From Echinometra lucunter (Eukaryota; Echinodermata; Echinoidea; Camarodonta; Echinometridae), in assembly GCA_029962745.1 (NCBI GenBank), contig CM057156.1, positions 32,240,309-32,304,308 of the forward strand: a stretch of DNA of 64,000 bases, in the 5' to 3' direction. Under the pieces are notes generated by a model. It did no database searches, was not told the origin of the DNA, and saw only the letters and a list, made by a program, of their open reading frames with translations. Shown here in pieces: positions 25,681 to 35,526 of the stretch (positions within the stretch are counted from its first letter, which is position 1; each line of letters begins with the position of its first letter). The position numbers and the translations under genes are program-made.

Positions 25681-26573
25681 TGCATTTTCGCGACAATGGT
25701 CTCGTATACAGACAGGATCTAGAGCCAATCCCGTTACCCAGACCAACAGAGTGCACATCTCTGATGTGCAGTCGTATGTTGTTTCATGATAGCGTCTATA
25801 TTGTATTTAGAACTAGAGATATTTTTACATCTGTCAGACTATTGGAAACACCTGAGAAATGTGAGTCTACAGTCATGAAAACCTGTAGAAAAAAATGGGA
25901 CAGGTGTCAGGAACCAGAAGGAAGTGATCCACCGGAAGGACATAAAGGTGTTATAGCCGTTCAAGTTCAGGCTTGTATAGTGCTATACGCGTCTTTTCTC
26001 TTTTTTCCTTTTTTATAAATCGTTTTTCCCCTCTCTCCCTCTCTCTTTCTCTCATTCTCCCACTCTCCCGTCTTCTACCTACCCACCCACCCCCCCCCCC
26101 CCTCTCTCTCTCTCTCTTTCAGAAAAATAAATCCGTTACGTAACTACGCAATAAGAAGCTGTAAAGTTGCACTGGACTTTCTTAATAAGGCTCATGAAGC
26201 CGATGCACACTTTTCTATTCAATGAGCTTAAAATCAAAGCTGTCATTCGTCACTGCATGGCATGGCAATGTCAAATTTCATCCCACAATGCGGGGAAAAT
26301 GAACAATTTTACCAATCTTGAAGAATAATTCATCGGAATGGCTTTGCAGCGCTACCGCAAGTCTCAAGTCACTCTATTGGTAGATGCTTGTAACATCGTG
26401 TAAATAATACCTTATTAGTTAATGTGAATGGATGAATTTTCTGAGAAGCACTTGAAGATCAAGAGTAGACGGCTTGACGCAAAGGGCCGTGTCTCAAGTA
26501 AAACATTTCTATATGTCACTACACCGGATAAGCTCCCATTGGTCCAAATAACCAATGTATTGGTGAATGGTGA

Positions 26574-26702
26574 ATATTATGTGTCCGACCAAAAATTGGT
26601 CAAAATCAGCCAAAGTTTTGGTACATTTTAACCAATAATTTGGTAACATTGACCATCATAATATAGTAAATCTTTAACAATATTTTTGGTCGGACACATA
26701 TT
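26574..26702. mobile_element. Foldback element with GTGTCCGACCAAAAA arms
   Basis: The arms 26574-26598 and 26678-26702 are reverse complements (ATGTGTCCGACCAAAAATTG against CAATATTTTTGGTCGGACAC). They surround a centre rich in TTGGT/ACCAA words, which also continue outside the arms (26538-26570 and 26703-26735). Confidence 0.7.
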
Positions 26703-27361
26703 AACCAAAATATTGGTCATTTTTGACCGATCCTTAATTATACCACTGTCTGCACTGGTATACGGGAGCTTGTGTAAAGATACGTTTTTGACCTGGGATT
26801 TTAAAGTGTATCTCTATCGAATGACATCATTAACCCTGTTCTAACTGATATCCAGCTTTTTTTTCATGGTTTTATTTCGTCTTGAAGAAGATAGACTATC
26901 AGCGGAGTAATGATCCCGGATAGTCATTCTGCGACATTTGTTCCTTTCAACAAGATTATGCTGAAGGAAAGAAAATATGGAAAGTATCTTGAAAAAGCGT
27001 AGAAATAATGATTTGTGCTTTCGCCAAAAATGAGGATTTGAATTGAAGTTTCTAGGTCTACATTTACTTTATTCGATTGTGAGAGTATAAGACAGAGGGG
27101 GAGAGAGGGGGAAGAGAGAGAGGAAGGAAGGAAGGAAGGAAGGAAGGAAGAAAGAAAGAAAGAGAGAGAGAGACAGATAGAGCGAGAGAGAGAGAGGAAA
27201 ACTTGTGATTCAATGATTGGGATAGGATTTGGAAATAGTAGCAGTACCATAATATTTTAAAGTATATTGTCAGATGAAATAAAGCAATATTTCATTCGAT
27301 ATATTATCACAAAAAGTATAAAAACGAAAAAAGCATTGCCTGTCAGGTCAATGATATACAA

Positions 27362-27367
27362 TTTATT
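27362..27367 (-). terminator. Candidate polyadenylation signal for the sulfotransferase gene
   Basis: AATAAA on the minus strand about 650 bases past the stop codon, followed by T-rich sequence. No closer AATAAA was seen. Confidence 0.35.
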
Positions 27368-28018
27368 TCGCATCTTAAAAATGTTTCGACAACCTTGGCA
27401 TACATTTAGTGCACACGCAAGAAGAAGCATAAAATAATCATAATTAAAAAAAAAAAAAGACATCCACGTTATTGTAATTTTCAAATCGATACAACTTTCT
27501 CGTCCAAAGAAAGGATCGAGTACCCATAAACGAAGGATAGAAACCCATGATTGCTTAATCAATTACTGCTATTTCGCAACTCGAAGATTAGAATGATATG
27601 CAAATAAATGTAATAAATGTAATAATCAATACATATAAATCGATATGAATAAATCAACGTATATGTTAATTCTCATTTTGTTTTCATAACATAACCCTTT
27701 CTAGAAAAATAAATATGTATTCATCAATGATGAGCAAAGAAAAAAAATGTTGGTATGAAATTCCTTATAAAAACAAAGCGTACATACAGTAGCGCAACCA
27801 AAACACACCCCCATCCCATTTTTTTTCTTTCATTTTAGTTTCATACACTATTTTGATGTAAAGAAAGAAAACCCACTCTCACACACGCGCGCACTCGCAC
27901 CCACACACTGAATTTCTAGCATGAGTAATGGTTAATGACCACTCTGCACTGCATGGGTAGATGCGACTAATGCTAGATAAGACTCTCCCCTAACTCTTCC
28001 ATACCGGCTGTCGTCAAA

Positions 28019-28846
28019 TTAGAATCGCTTGATGCTGTCGGGCGTGTCATAACCAAATAGGAGGGCGTCCCTAGTAAGTCCCTGACTGAAAGAAAGATCT
28101 TTGTACTGTCCATTGGCCAACTGAGAGTAGAAGGTTTGAAGAGTATCACCCTGAGAGCTGTTGGTTTGAGGTTTTTCTTCGTCTGGAAATCTAACCCCAT
28201 CTGGTATATCCAGTAGATCTATCAGGTAATCGGAGTCTTCTTTGAGCGTCTCTAGGTGGCCAATGAAACTGTAGTCTATCTCACATGGATGACAGAGCTC
28301 CATCATGTCCTCCCAGTGCACGTTTTTATTCTCTGCTTCTAGATAGTGATTGACAAACTGTCTAAATGAGAACGAATCCAAAGAATCCATTCCTTTAACT
28401 TCTTGAGGAGCGTGTTTCTTGTACCATTTTTCGAGTAGAGGTTTTAACTCGGCTCTCTTACCTAGCAATTTATTTTTGTATGCAGACAGTAGTCTGGTGT
28501 AGGGATTGCGAACGAAAAGAAACGTTTCATAAGTTCCTAAGATTTTCTTTGCATCCCTCAAAGGGAACGATGATAGTTTTGGGAATAAACGTTTACTATT
28601 CGGGACTGGTTCTGACGCATCTCTGTTGGTCGCTTTCAGTAGGAACCTTCGCCAGGAAGTAGAAGCAACCTTTGGAATGGGGCAATAGATGACCTTGAGC
28701 TCTGGGATCACGTGCATTCGAGAGAACTTTTTCAAAGTGGAACGGTCTAGGTTCCTCTTGACGAAACGTGGACTGTATCCCAAGGCGGCACAGCTCTGTC
28801 TCAAATGCGCTTTTCTTTCAAGTTGGATTTGCTCAACGTGTGACCA
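28019..28846 (-). CDS. Sulfotransferase exon 3 (catalytic domain)
   Basis: Carries residues 74-348 and the TAA stop (28021-28019). The acceptor chosen is ACACGAAG after a T/C-rich tract. A second in-phase AG at 28833-28832 would shorten the protein by five residues. The frame upstream of residue 88 (VEQIQLERKAHLRQ) is family-like, so coding extends past the first in-frame TTG. Confidence 0.88.
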   Translation of the reverse strand, partial: WSHVEQIQLERKAHLRQSCAALGYSPRFVKRNLDRSTLKKFSRMHVIPELKVIYCPIPKVASTSWRRFLLKATNRDASEPVPNSKRLFPKLSSFPLRDAKKILGTYETFLFVRNPYTRLLSAYKNKLLGKRAELKPLLEKWYKKHAPQEVKGMDSLDSFSFRQFVNHYLEAENKNVHWEDMMELCHPCEIDYSFIGHLETLKEDSDYLIDLLDIPDGVRFPDEEKPQTNSSQGDTLQTFYSQLANGQYKDLSFSQGLTRDALLFGYDTPDSIKRF

Positions 28847-30413
28847 CTTCGTGTCGAATCATGTCAAAGAGAAGAAGAAAATATATATACGACTCGGTTC
28901 TTCAGTGAACATATTCCAAAATTAATGATAGTATAATCAATAATACATATCCCATCTTTTAAAAATGGGGAAGTAAGGAATTTTAATCAGAGAATATCGA
29001 GCAATAAAGTATATATATTTGGATGGTTTAAAGCTTGTACACTAATGTGGCCATTGTGTTGCAAACATGCAAGTTTATGCAGGGCCTACAGAAAGTTTCC
29101 TACAATTACATTATTCTCCTGCAACCTATATTTTTTTCAAGTGACAGTACTTTCTATTCATTGTTCCCTATAACCCATGGTAGATGTGTTAACCCATTCG
29201 TGACAGAGGTCCACATTTTGTGGTTTGGCCTAATATCTTTTAATCCAAAGCCCTAAAAATCATACCAAATACATGAGCAGAAAGAGCAAAAAATTCTACA
29301 CAAACTGTGCCCATTTTGGTTGTGTCAATATTCGTTGTTTGATGCTAAAAAAATTTCAAAGGAAAATAAGCATTAAAATCCTTAAATTGGCAATGTGATA
29401 GAAAGTTTAAAATCACTGTTTTCCCCTACAAATTGGCAACTTTTTGACTTCTCATCATAATTTCTGTCAATTTCTATTCATTTCAGATACATGACGTTTT
29501 ATAAGAAAAATGGAGCAATAAAATAAAAATGTTGGTGTTGCCAATTTGAAGAATAAAAGCTGATCAAATTAGGCTTTAAATAATTCCTGTCACGAACTAA
29601 GTTACAGAATACGCATAAAGAACGCCTGAATGTTATATAGAATAACTGACTTTGATTTAAAGAAAAGTATGAGTACATTTATATCAACATTTTTGAACTG
29701 TTTGCAAATCTACTTACATCTTTGCTCGTCTTGTCATCGTTGGAGCCAACCCCGGAGGAACTGTGAATGGAGTCGAACCAAACTAAATGGAACAAAAATA
29801 ATGAACTCCGTATATTAATCTCAAACAGCAGATAACATCAACAACATGTTTCACCACCAAGACCACTTTTGACATTCTGGTCGGGGGCAGGGGCGGGGCA
29901 GAAGTGGATAAAACGAGTATTAGCAAGGTAATCGATAAGGGGAGGATATTATATAATAATGATAATGATAATGATGATATTAATGAGTATGGTGATAATC
30001 ATGATAATAACAATAATGATATGAATATAAAGATATGACAACAACAGCTGCAACAACAACAACAAAAACAACAATAATAATAATGATAATAATTGTAATA
30101 ATAATAAACAGTAATAACAATAATATAATGTTTTATATAGCTTAATTCAACTCAGTCAGAAAGGGTTCTCAATGCGCATTACAAATTTACTGACATCTAC
30201 ATTTTAACAATATTACATGACAAAATTACGAGAATGAGTAATGTGCTGTAATTTAAGAATCAATAATTTAAAAATTCTGACGACAAACTTAAGAAAATGA
30301 TTAACCTAAATACTCTAGTAGTCACAGTCAGCTAGAAACGTGGTATAAACCACTGTTCAAATAAAAAAAACACGCTTCGGTGTTTCATCGCCATCTCATG
30401 CATATTCAGCGAC

Positions 30414-30447
<34 letters not shown>

Positions 30448-30706
30448 TGTATGTTTTATTAAGTTTCAAGATTCACATTACAAAAACAATCACACATAAA
30501 TCATTGATTAACAAAAAAAAAACTAAAAACATATTCAGCGACTTGGACTTACCCGACTGATAATGAAAACACGCATGTAGTAGAACTATCATAAAGACGA
30601 CCAAACCAACAACAACGGCAACTGTCTTCTTGGCAGAACCCATCGAATGGATAACTCTCTGCAACCAGCATTTGGATGTCAATTTTAATAGATCATTCTT
30701 CGGCAT
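28019..30706 (-). CDS. Carbohydrate (chondroitin 4-O-type) sulfotransferase, complete three-exon gene
   Basis: Spliced from exons 30706-30553, 29782-29718 and 28846-28019. The phases agree and give 348 residues, close to CHST11 (about 350). It is a type II Golgi protein: a short cytosolic N-terminus, a membrane anchor at about residues 27-47, a short acidic stem, then a sulfotransferase family 2 domain. The PAPS-binding 5'-phosphosulfate loop is CPIPKVASTSW (131-138 core). The 3'-phosphate motif is VRNPYTRLLSAY (185-196). A family-typical FIGHLETL follows. The family includes GalNAc 4-O-sulfotransferases (CHST8, 9, 11-14) and the HNK-1 enzyme CHST10, and the exact acceptor cannot be read from sequence. 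It converges with the chondroitin synthase gene at 15.3-16.9 kb. Confidence 0.9.
29190..29597. mobile_element. TIR element, copy 2 (TTAACCCATTC family), in sulfotransferase intron 2
   Basis: Same element as 20989-21402, in the same orientation. The left end TTAACCCATTCGTGACAG is intact. The right end stops matching after CTGTCACGAA, so the terminal repeat is damaged. Confidence 0.85.
29718..29782 (-). CDS. Sulfotransferase exon 2 (stem region)
   Basis: A 65-nt exon between CCATTTAG and GTAAGT. It encodes about 22 Ser/Gly/Asp-rich stem residues (WFDSIHSSSGVGS...). An alternative CACAG acceptor 22 nt further in would break the frame between its neighbours, so the longer exon is preferred. Confidence 0.75.
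29948..30120. repeat. AAT/AAC-rich degenerate microsatellite
   Basis: Runs of ATAATG, CAACAA and AATAAT in sulfotransferase intron 1. Confidence 0.8.
30416..30529 (-). mobile_element. Short (AAT)n-tailed retroposon with 15-bp target duplication
   Basis: CATATTCAGCGACTT occurs at 30401-30415 and again at 30530-30544, flanking a 114-bp insert. Read on the minus strand the insert starts T-rich and ends AATAAAACATACAAATAAT followed by (AAT)n, the usual tail of a 5'-truncated non-LTR retroposon. The insertion point is 8 nt inside intron 1 of the sulfotransferase, just beyond its GTAAGT donor. Confidence 0.8.
30553..30706 (-). CDS. Sulfotransferase exon 1 (membrane anchor)
   Basis: Starts at ATG 30706-30704. 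The frame is open a little further upstream but without another ATG. It encodes 51 residues including the membrane segment AVVVGLVVFMIVLLHACF and ends at a strong GTAAGT donor. A weak TATA-like CTTAAATAC lies about 80 bases upstream of the ATG. A retroposon has inserted 8 nt into the following intron. Confidence 0.82.
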
Positions 30707-30730
30707 TCGTTTTAAGTCCGTCAACAACAA

Positions 30731-33576
30731 CTAAGTAACAATAGGAAGAGTAGAGTTACCCTGTGTCTAGGCACCAGCGGCCTGTATTTAAGTCCTATAT
30801 TTACTCTCCCCTATTTATTTTTGCCTTGTCCTGACAACAGGCTTTTTGGTCCATTGGTAGAGAGTGCCGTAGTTATAAGTAATCTACAATATACAGACTT
30901 TAGCTTTACCCACTAGTTACCAGAACCGGGGGGTCCCTGTAATACACCTAAGGAGAATGGGGGAATCCAGTAGTAAACGGATTTAAGAAGACCGAGTGCT
31001 TACTGTCTTCGTTTTTCACAAAAGGGTTATTCTTGGCGACGATTGCGTGTCGTCCGGCGCAAGCTCCTATTTTGGGATAGAATTATTGTGCACTTTTGTC
31101 TAAAATCGCCAAATTTGGCGCAGTTGTTAAATGACACAGGTTGAAGAATGTTAGATATGGAAGAACTTTCGAAAAAGCTTTTATGGGGATGATTTTTAAG
31201 GATATTCAAATTTTTAACTCTCCCAAACACATAACTCGCTCACCTAGGTATTATTTTGGGCTCTTCCGTCACGCTCATAGTATATCCCATTGATAGGGGA
31301 GCAGCGGTAACTATAATTATGATAGAGGTGTTTCTTTTTGGTCGAGTGAATAAAGGGTATAAATACTGGGTGTCGGTACAATTATTATCAGTTACTTAAT
31401 CATCTGAAGAAAAAAACACGTAAGGGGGAAGTACCGAGGAACACGAAGAAGAAAAGGTGGGGAAAGGAAGAAGACGAATAATAATATCAACAAAATATAA
31501 GTTATTTCATTATTGCTGCAGAAAATGGAAATAAGCAAAAGAAGAGCCAATCTTGGTGGAGAATATTAGGAATAATTAAAACATGACTAGGAAAATGATA
31601 GGCGTATACTATGAAGAAACATAGCTGAATATAATTCTGGTATAATATGTCATGAAAAGAAGGAAATGTTGATATGCAAGCTGTTCAGAAAGTAGGACAT
31701 CATTGGCGGTGATAAGCAGTTGAATCTCGACAATACAGGAAAACATATAAAGGTGGCATCCCTGTTAAACAATTATTACGTTGAATTATCACTGAGCTCA
31801 AAATGGCGTTATACGTGTATAAAATAAAGAGACGCACGCACCACTTCCCGGGCCTGCTTCTGACCCTTGCACAAAATGTGCCCTACCCCTGATTGGTATA
31901 CCTGCATGAGGTATCCGAATCCGCATTTCTCCTCCCCAAAGTAAATATCGGGGGGGGGGGGGTTGTTTTTGTTTTTTGTTTGTTTTCCGAAATCAAGTTA
32001 TTAAGGCATATAAGTAAAGCTTTCTGATATGTTTATCGTATATTTTGAACCCTCTTAATGTGAAGTGAGTTCGGCAACTGGAATCGTATATGCCGCCAAA
32101 GGGCAGACCCATAATGCCGTCTCATTCATAACAATATAGTCTTTCACTTCAGATGCTTTTATATGAACAAATCCAAGATACTCGGAACAAAATATAAGGA
32201 AATCAGCTTAACAATACTTAAGTGAATATTGGGTACATGTCCCCCCCCCCCCCTCGATTCATGATAAATGAAAGTGGGGGGGGGGAGAGAAAGGGTAACG
32301 TGGAGGAAGACGACCCCTTCCCCTTCCCCTAAAGTTCCCGATGGAATCTTTTATGGGTGCATGCTACATGTATATCTCTAAACGGATAATTAACCCTACC
32401 CCAGCCTACTCAGTCACGCTATGTCGCTTTCTGCTTTCTTCATCGCTTACATTCATTTCAGAAAATTAAATTTCAAAGGCGGTGATTTAAGAAAATGCAC
32501 ACGTTTCCCCCTTTTTTGTTCAATAACAACAACTGAAATATTAAGATATATCAAATCTTAAGTCAGAACAACCAATTAAAAGTATAATTTAACCGTGGTA
32601 CAATAAATGTCCAATAGATAGCAATTATTTTTCATTGCATTTACCAAGCTGTGCTGCCCTTGAAAAAAAAAAAGAGCGGGAAGACCAGCAGGCATTGCGT
32701 ACCTCCATTTATCTTCGGCAGGTGGGTTGATACAATGACTCTCCATGGCAACGGACGCTGGACATGGGTTCGTTCATAACGCAGGACATAGCAATGGTTA
32801 TTTCATCGCTATAAGTGGATATATTGATCTTTACCATTTTAATTAATCAATACAAGATTCATTGACAAGAGCAGGGTTATACAAAAGACACGAGCTCTTC
32901 TGCCCTAACGGTATATTTTTGTCGAAATTGGGTTAATAAAGATGCCTACTTTATAGCTTTGTAGAGGCCTACATTTATCGCTTGACATGCTTAAGAGGAA
33001 AGAGGGAAAAACGCTAGTTGTCATTGTTACTGTGTCTATTGATGTTGATGTTTTGATGAAAAGATGGAGGGCGCGATTGAAGGGTGAATCTGAGATACGA
33101 AGCAATGGGGGGGGGGGAGCTGAATTTTGTAAAGACAAGGGGATGAATACAGGGGACAAAATTATGAGAATTGATCAACATTTTGGAATTAAAAATGTTC
33201 CAATGAGTATGGAGCCATGCATTGATAATAATATAAAGTCTGAGTTTATCTTTATAAAGAAAGAAGAAAAACTTGAAAAAAACCCAAGTATTCTGGAAAT
33301 AAAGTCTTTAGAATAGAGTATAAGCAATTTTGCCTTCATTCTGGTAGTACGCTTATTTTCACTCTCTATATTAGTTCAGGGGAAAAGAAAAAAATATGAC
33401 GTGATGGGGACATTACTTGTATTGAACTGTAGGTGCTAGAGTCTTCCATTTTAAATTCAGCTACTACATTTATTAATATCTACCATTACAGGTGTTCGCT
33501 GCCAAATATACATTCGTGGAATCGTTAGCTTTCTAGGAGATAATACTGAATACTTAAAATGAACCAAGGCCAAGTC
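30731..33576. other. Intergenic, upstream of the sulfotransferase
   Basis: No gene recognised. It contains a poly(G) run near 31951-31963, C and G runs near 32240-32290, and a G run near 33110. The frame at 32987-33316 has no family features. A TATA-like GTATAAATAC at 31360-31369 leads into no recognisable exon. Confidence 0.5.
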
Positions 33577-34675
33577 CAGGCGCGGATCCAGGGGGCCGAG
33601 CGGGCCTTGCCCCCCCCCCCGGTCAAATAAAGGGGAGAGAGAGAAGGAAATGAAGGGAAAGGGAAAGAGGAGAGAAAGGGGAAAAAAGAGGAAGGAAAAA
33701 AAAGAAAAGGGGAAGAAAGATCTTGCCCCCCCCCCCCGCCATGCGTCCAAAAAAGGAGGGAAGGAAGGGACACGGAGAGAGGAGAGAAAGGGAAAAAGAA
33801 AAAAAAAGATAGAGAAAAGGGGAAGCTAGGAGGCCGGGGGAGGCCCGAAAGGGCCTTTCCTCCCAGGCTGTTGCTCTCCTCTCCTCCCCTGGAAAATAAA
33901 TCAACATCTCCTTGAATACGATTGTGCCTACCCCGACCTGCAAGAATAAAACCAGTTCATGTACCAATTATCGTTAGAAAGAAAAGTTTTTCTTTATCAT
34001 TTTGGCGAGCTCGCTATGCGACCTCGCCAAAATGGAATTAAAAATCACTTTAAACACATGTGCCTGCCCCGAGCTGCAACAATAAAACCAAGTTTATTTA
34101 CCAATTACCATTAAAAGAGAATTGTATTTTTCCACTCCCTCGCTACACTGCTTACGGCTTATGCAAGAGCCGATGTAAGCTAATTAGGATTCACAAGTGT
34201 TTAGGGCGTGTTTCGAGGGAGTTAGCGTACAATGCATAACCATGCATGGTGACACCCACAGAAACTAAACTTATTCATTACCGAACAAAACATGAAGAAG
34301 GAGCCCCTTGACACCATAGGTGCAAATCTACATTTTCTTTCGGAATTTAGAAACTTTAGCCATTATAATGCTCTGTATGCACCTAAAAAGCTCAGAATAC
34401 CCCCCCCCCCCAAACGAGACCAAATGCCATACGCCACTGCATTACGTGCCAATATTTGACTCGCATGATTTCAAATCCCCCCCCCCCCCCCAAGAAATCC
34501 TGGGGAGCGTTTCATCAACATTTGTTGTCTGACAACTTGTCAGATCTGACATCTTTCCTTGATTTTGATTGGCTGAGAAGCATCGTTACTATGGCAACTG
34601 TCGGATAAAACAGACTTTGTCGGATAAAACATCCGACAAGTACTTTCATGAAACGCTCCCCAGGATCCGCGCCTG
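33577..34675. mobile_element. hAT-like non-autonomous element with 8-bp target duplication
   Basis: Ends CAGGCGCGGATCC(AG) and (CA)GGATCCGCGCCTG form a 13-14-bp terminal inverted repeat of hAT type. The flanking octamers GCCAAGTC (33569-33576) and GTCAAGTT (34676-34683) match at six of eight positions. The inside is purine-rich (GGGAAAG words) with C runs at 33603-33613 and 33725-33737. It has no transposase and holds a foldback element at its right end. Confidence 0.8.
34502..34663. mobile_element. Foldback element (GGGAGCGTTTCAT ends) nested in the hAT-like element
   Basis: The left end GGGAGCGTTTCATCAACA and right end ACTTTCATGAAACGCTCCC are inverted repeats, as are the inner GTCTGACAACTTGTCAG-type arms. 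The size (about 162 bp) and design match the elements at 21860-22024 and 44698-44829. Confidence 0.75.
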
Positions 34676-34683
34676 GTCAAGTT

Positions 34684-35518
34684 CGGCGAGGAGCGCACGG
34701 AAAATGTTATTCAGTTTTATGCATGACATCTGAATATATAGATGGATTCCAGTCTACATACATTAGTTGTTGCTATGTTGGGCAAGCGTTGGGTAAGTTT
34801 ATTCGTTGTCAAGGGAAACGTTAATTTGTTCAACAGGTAAAATCATTAAACTGGTTTATTACCAGTTTGTGTGTCTTTGAATGGGTGTTAATAAGATAAT
34901 AAGACAAGCAAAATAATTTCATTTAGTAGAACATAGAATGGTGACCGAAATATCCTATGCTATAGTATGTCTAAAAATGCGTATTCCTACGATTTGCCAT
35001 AATCATTAAATTTTGTACTGATTAGTTAGTATTAACTTGTCTTTATTTCCATAATCTTCGTGTTTTTTTACTTTTCTGCATGATCAATAGTAACGAACTC
35101 ATACAAGAGCATGTTTTTCTTTTGGTGACCCGCAGGCATCAATTGATGTTTTAATGTTGTTGTTGTTGTTGATGATGTTGGGTTGTTCGTTTCCGTGAGT
35201 GTGTTCGCCAACGATTTGCTTTTGTGTGTGTGTGGGGGGGGGGGGAGTAGGATTCTCTCTCTCTCTCTCTTTTCTTCTTCTTCTTTTATCTGATGTTACA
35301 GTCCTGAAAATGAAATGAAATAAAAATTAAAAAAACAAGCAAACAAAAGAGAGAATGGTCTGTGCTCTTGTCAGCAGAGGAGCAGGCTATCTTTTTTTAA
35401 TTTCATTTTTACGAAGCGTCTTTTTTTATGATTGAAATGGAATATTTGGAAGATTTCATGCATTAATAACAGAAAATACAAGCAAGGATCCAATGCCAGA
35501 GCGCAAAATTCATTAATA
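34684..35518. other. Non-coding gap between two hAT-like elements
   Basis: AT-rich with GTTGTT repeats (35155-35180), GT/poly(G) (35223-35246) and CT tracts (35253-35285). No gene seen. Confidence 0.6.
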
Positions 35519-35526
35519 ACGCATAG

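Larger units (their letters stand above)
22273..28018. other. Intergenic stretch between the two convergent chondroitin genes
   Basis: No gene recognised. It contains poly(C) runs (22306-22319, 23270-23287), ATTT-rich sequence (23335-23450), CT/poly(C) tracts (25493-25680 and 26027-26120), a foldback element (26574-26702) and a GA/GGAA tract (27096-27195). Its right end should be the 3' UTR of the sulfotransferase. Confidence 0.55.

Noticed and set aside
25764..26018. 84-residue plus-strand frame
   Set aside because: No recognised domain, flanked by CT/poly(C) repeats, and ends in low-complexity sequence.
28480..28925. Plus-strand frames over the sulfotransferase
   Set aside because: Antisense shadows of the catalytic exon, with no splice logic.
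31360..31369. TATA-like GTATAAATAC as a plus-strand promoter
   Set aside because: No exon or long frame follows for several kilobases.
33457..33967. Overlapping Phe/Ser/Pro-rich minus-strand frames
   Set aside because: Created by purine-rich simple sequence inside the hAT-like element.
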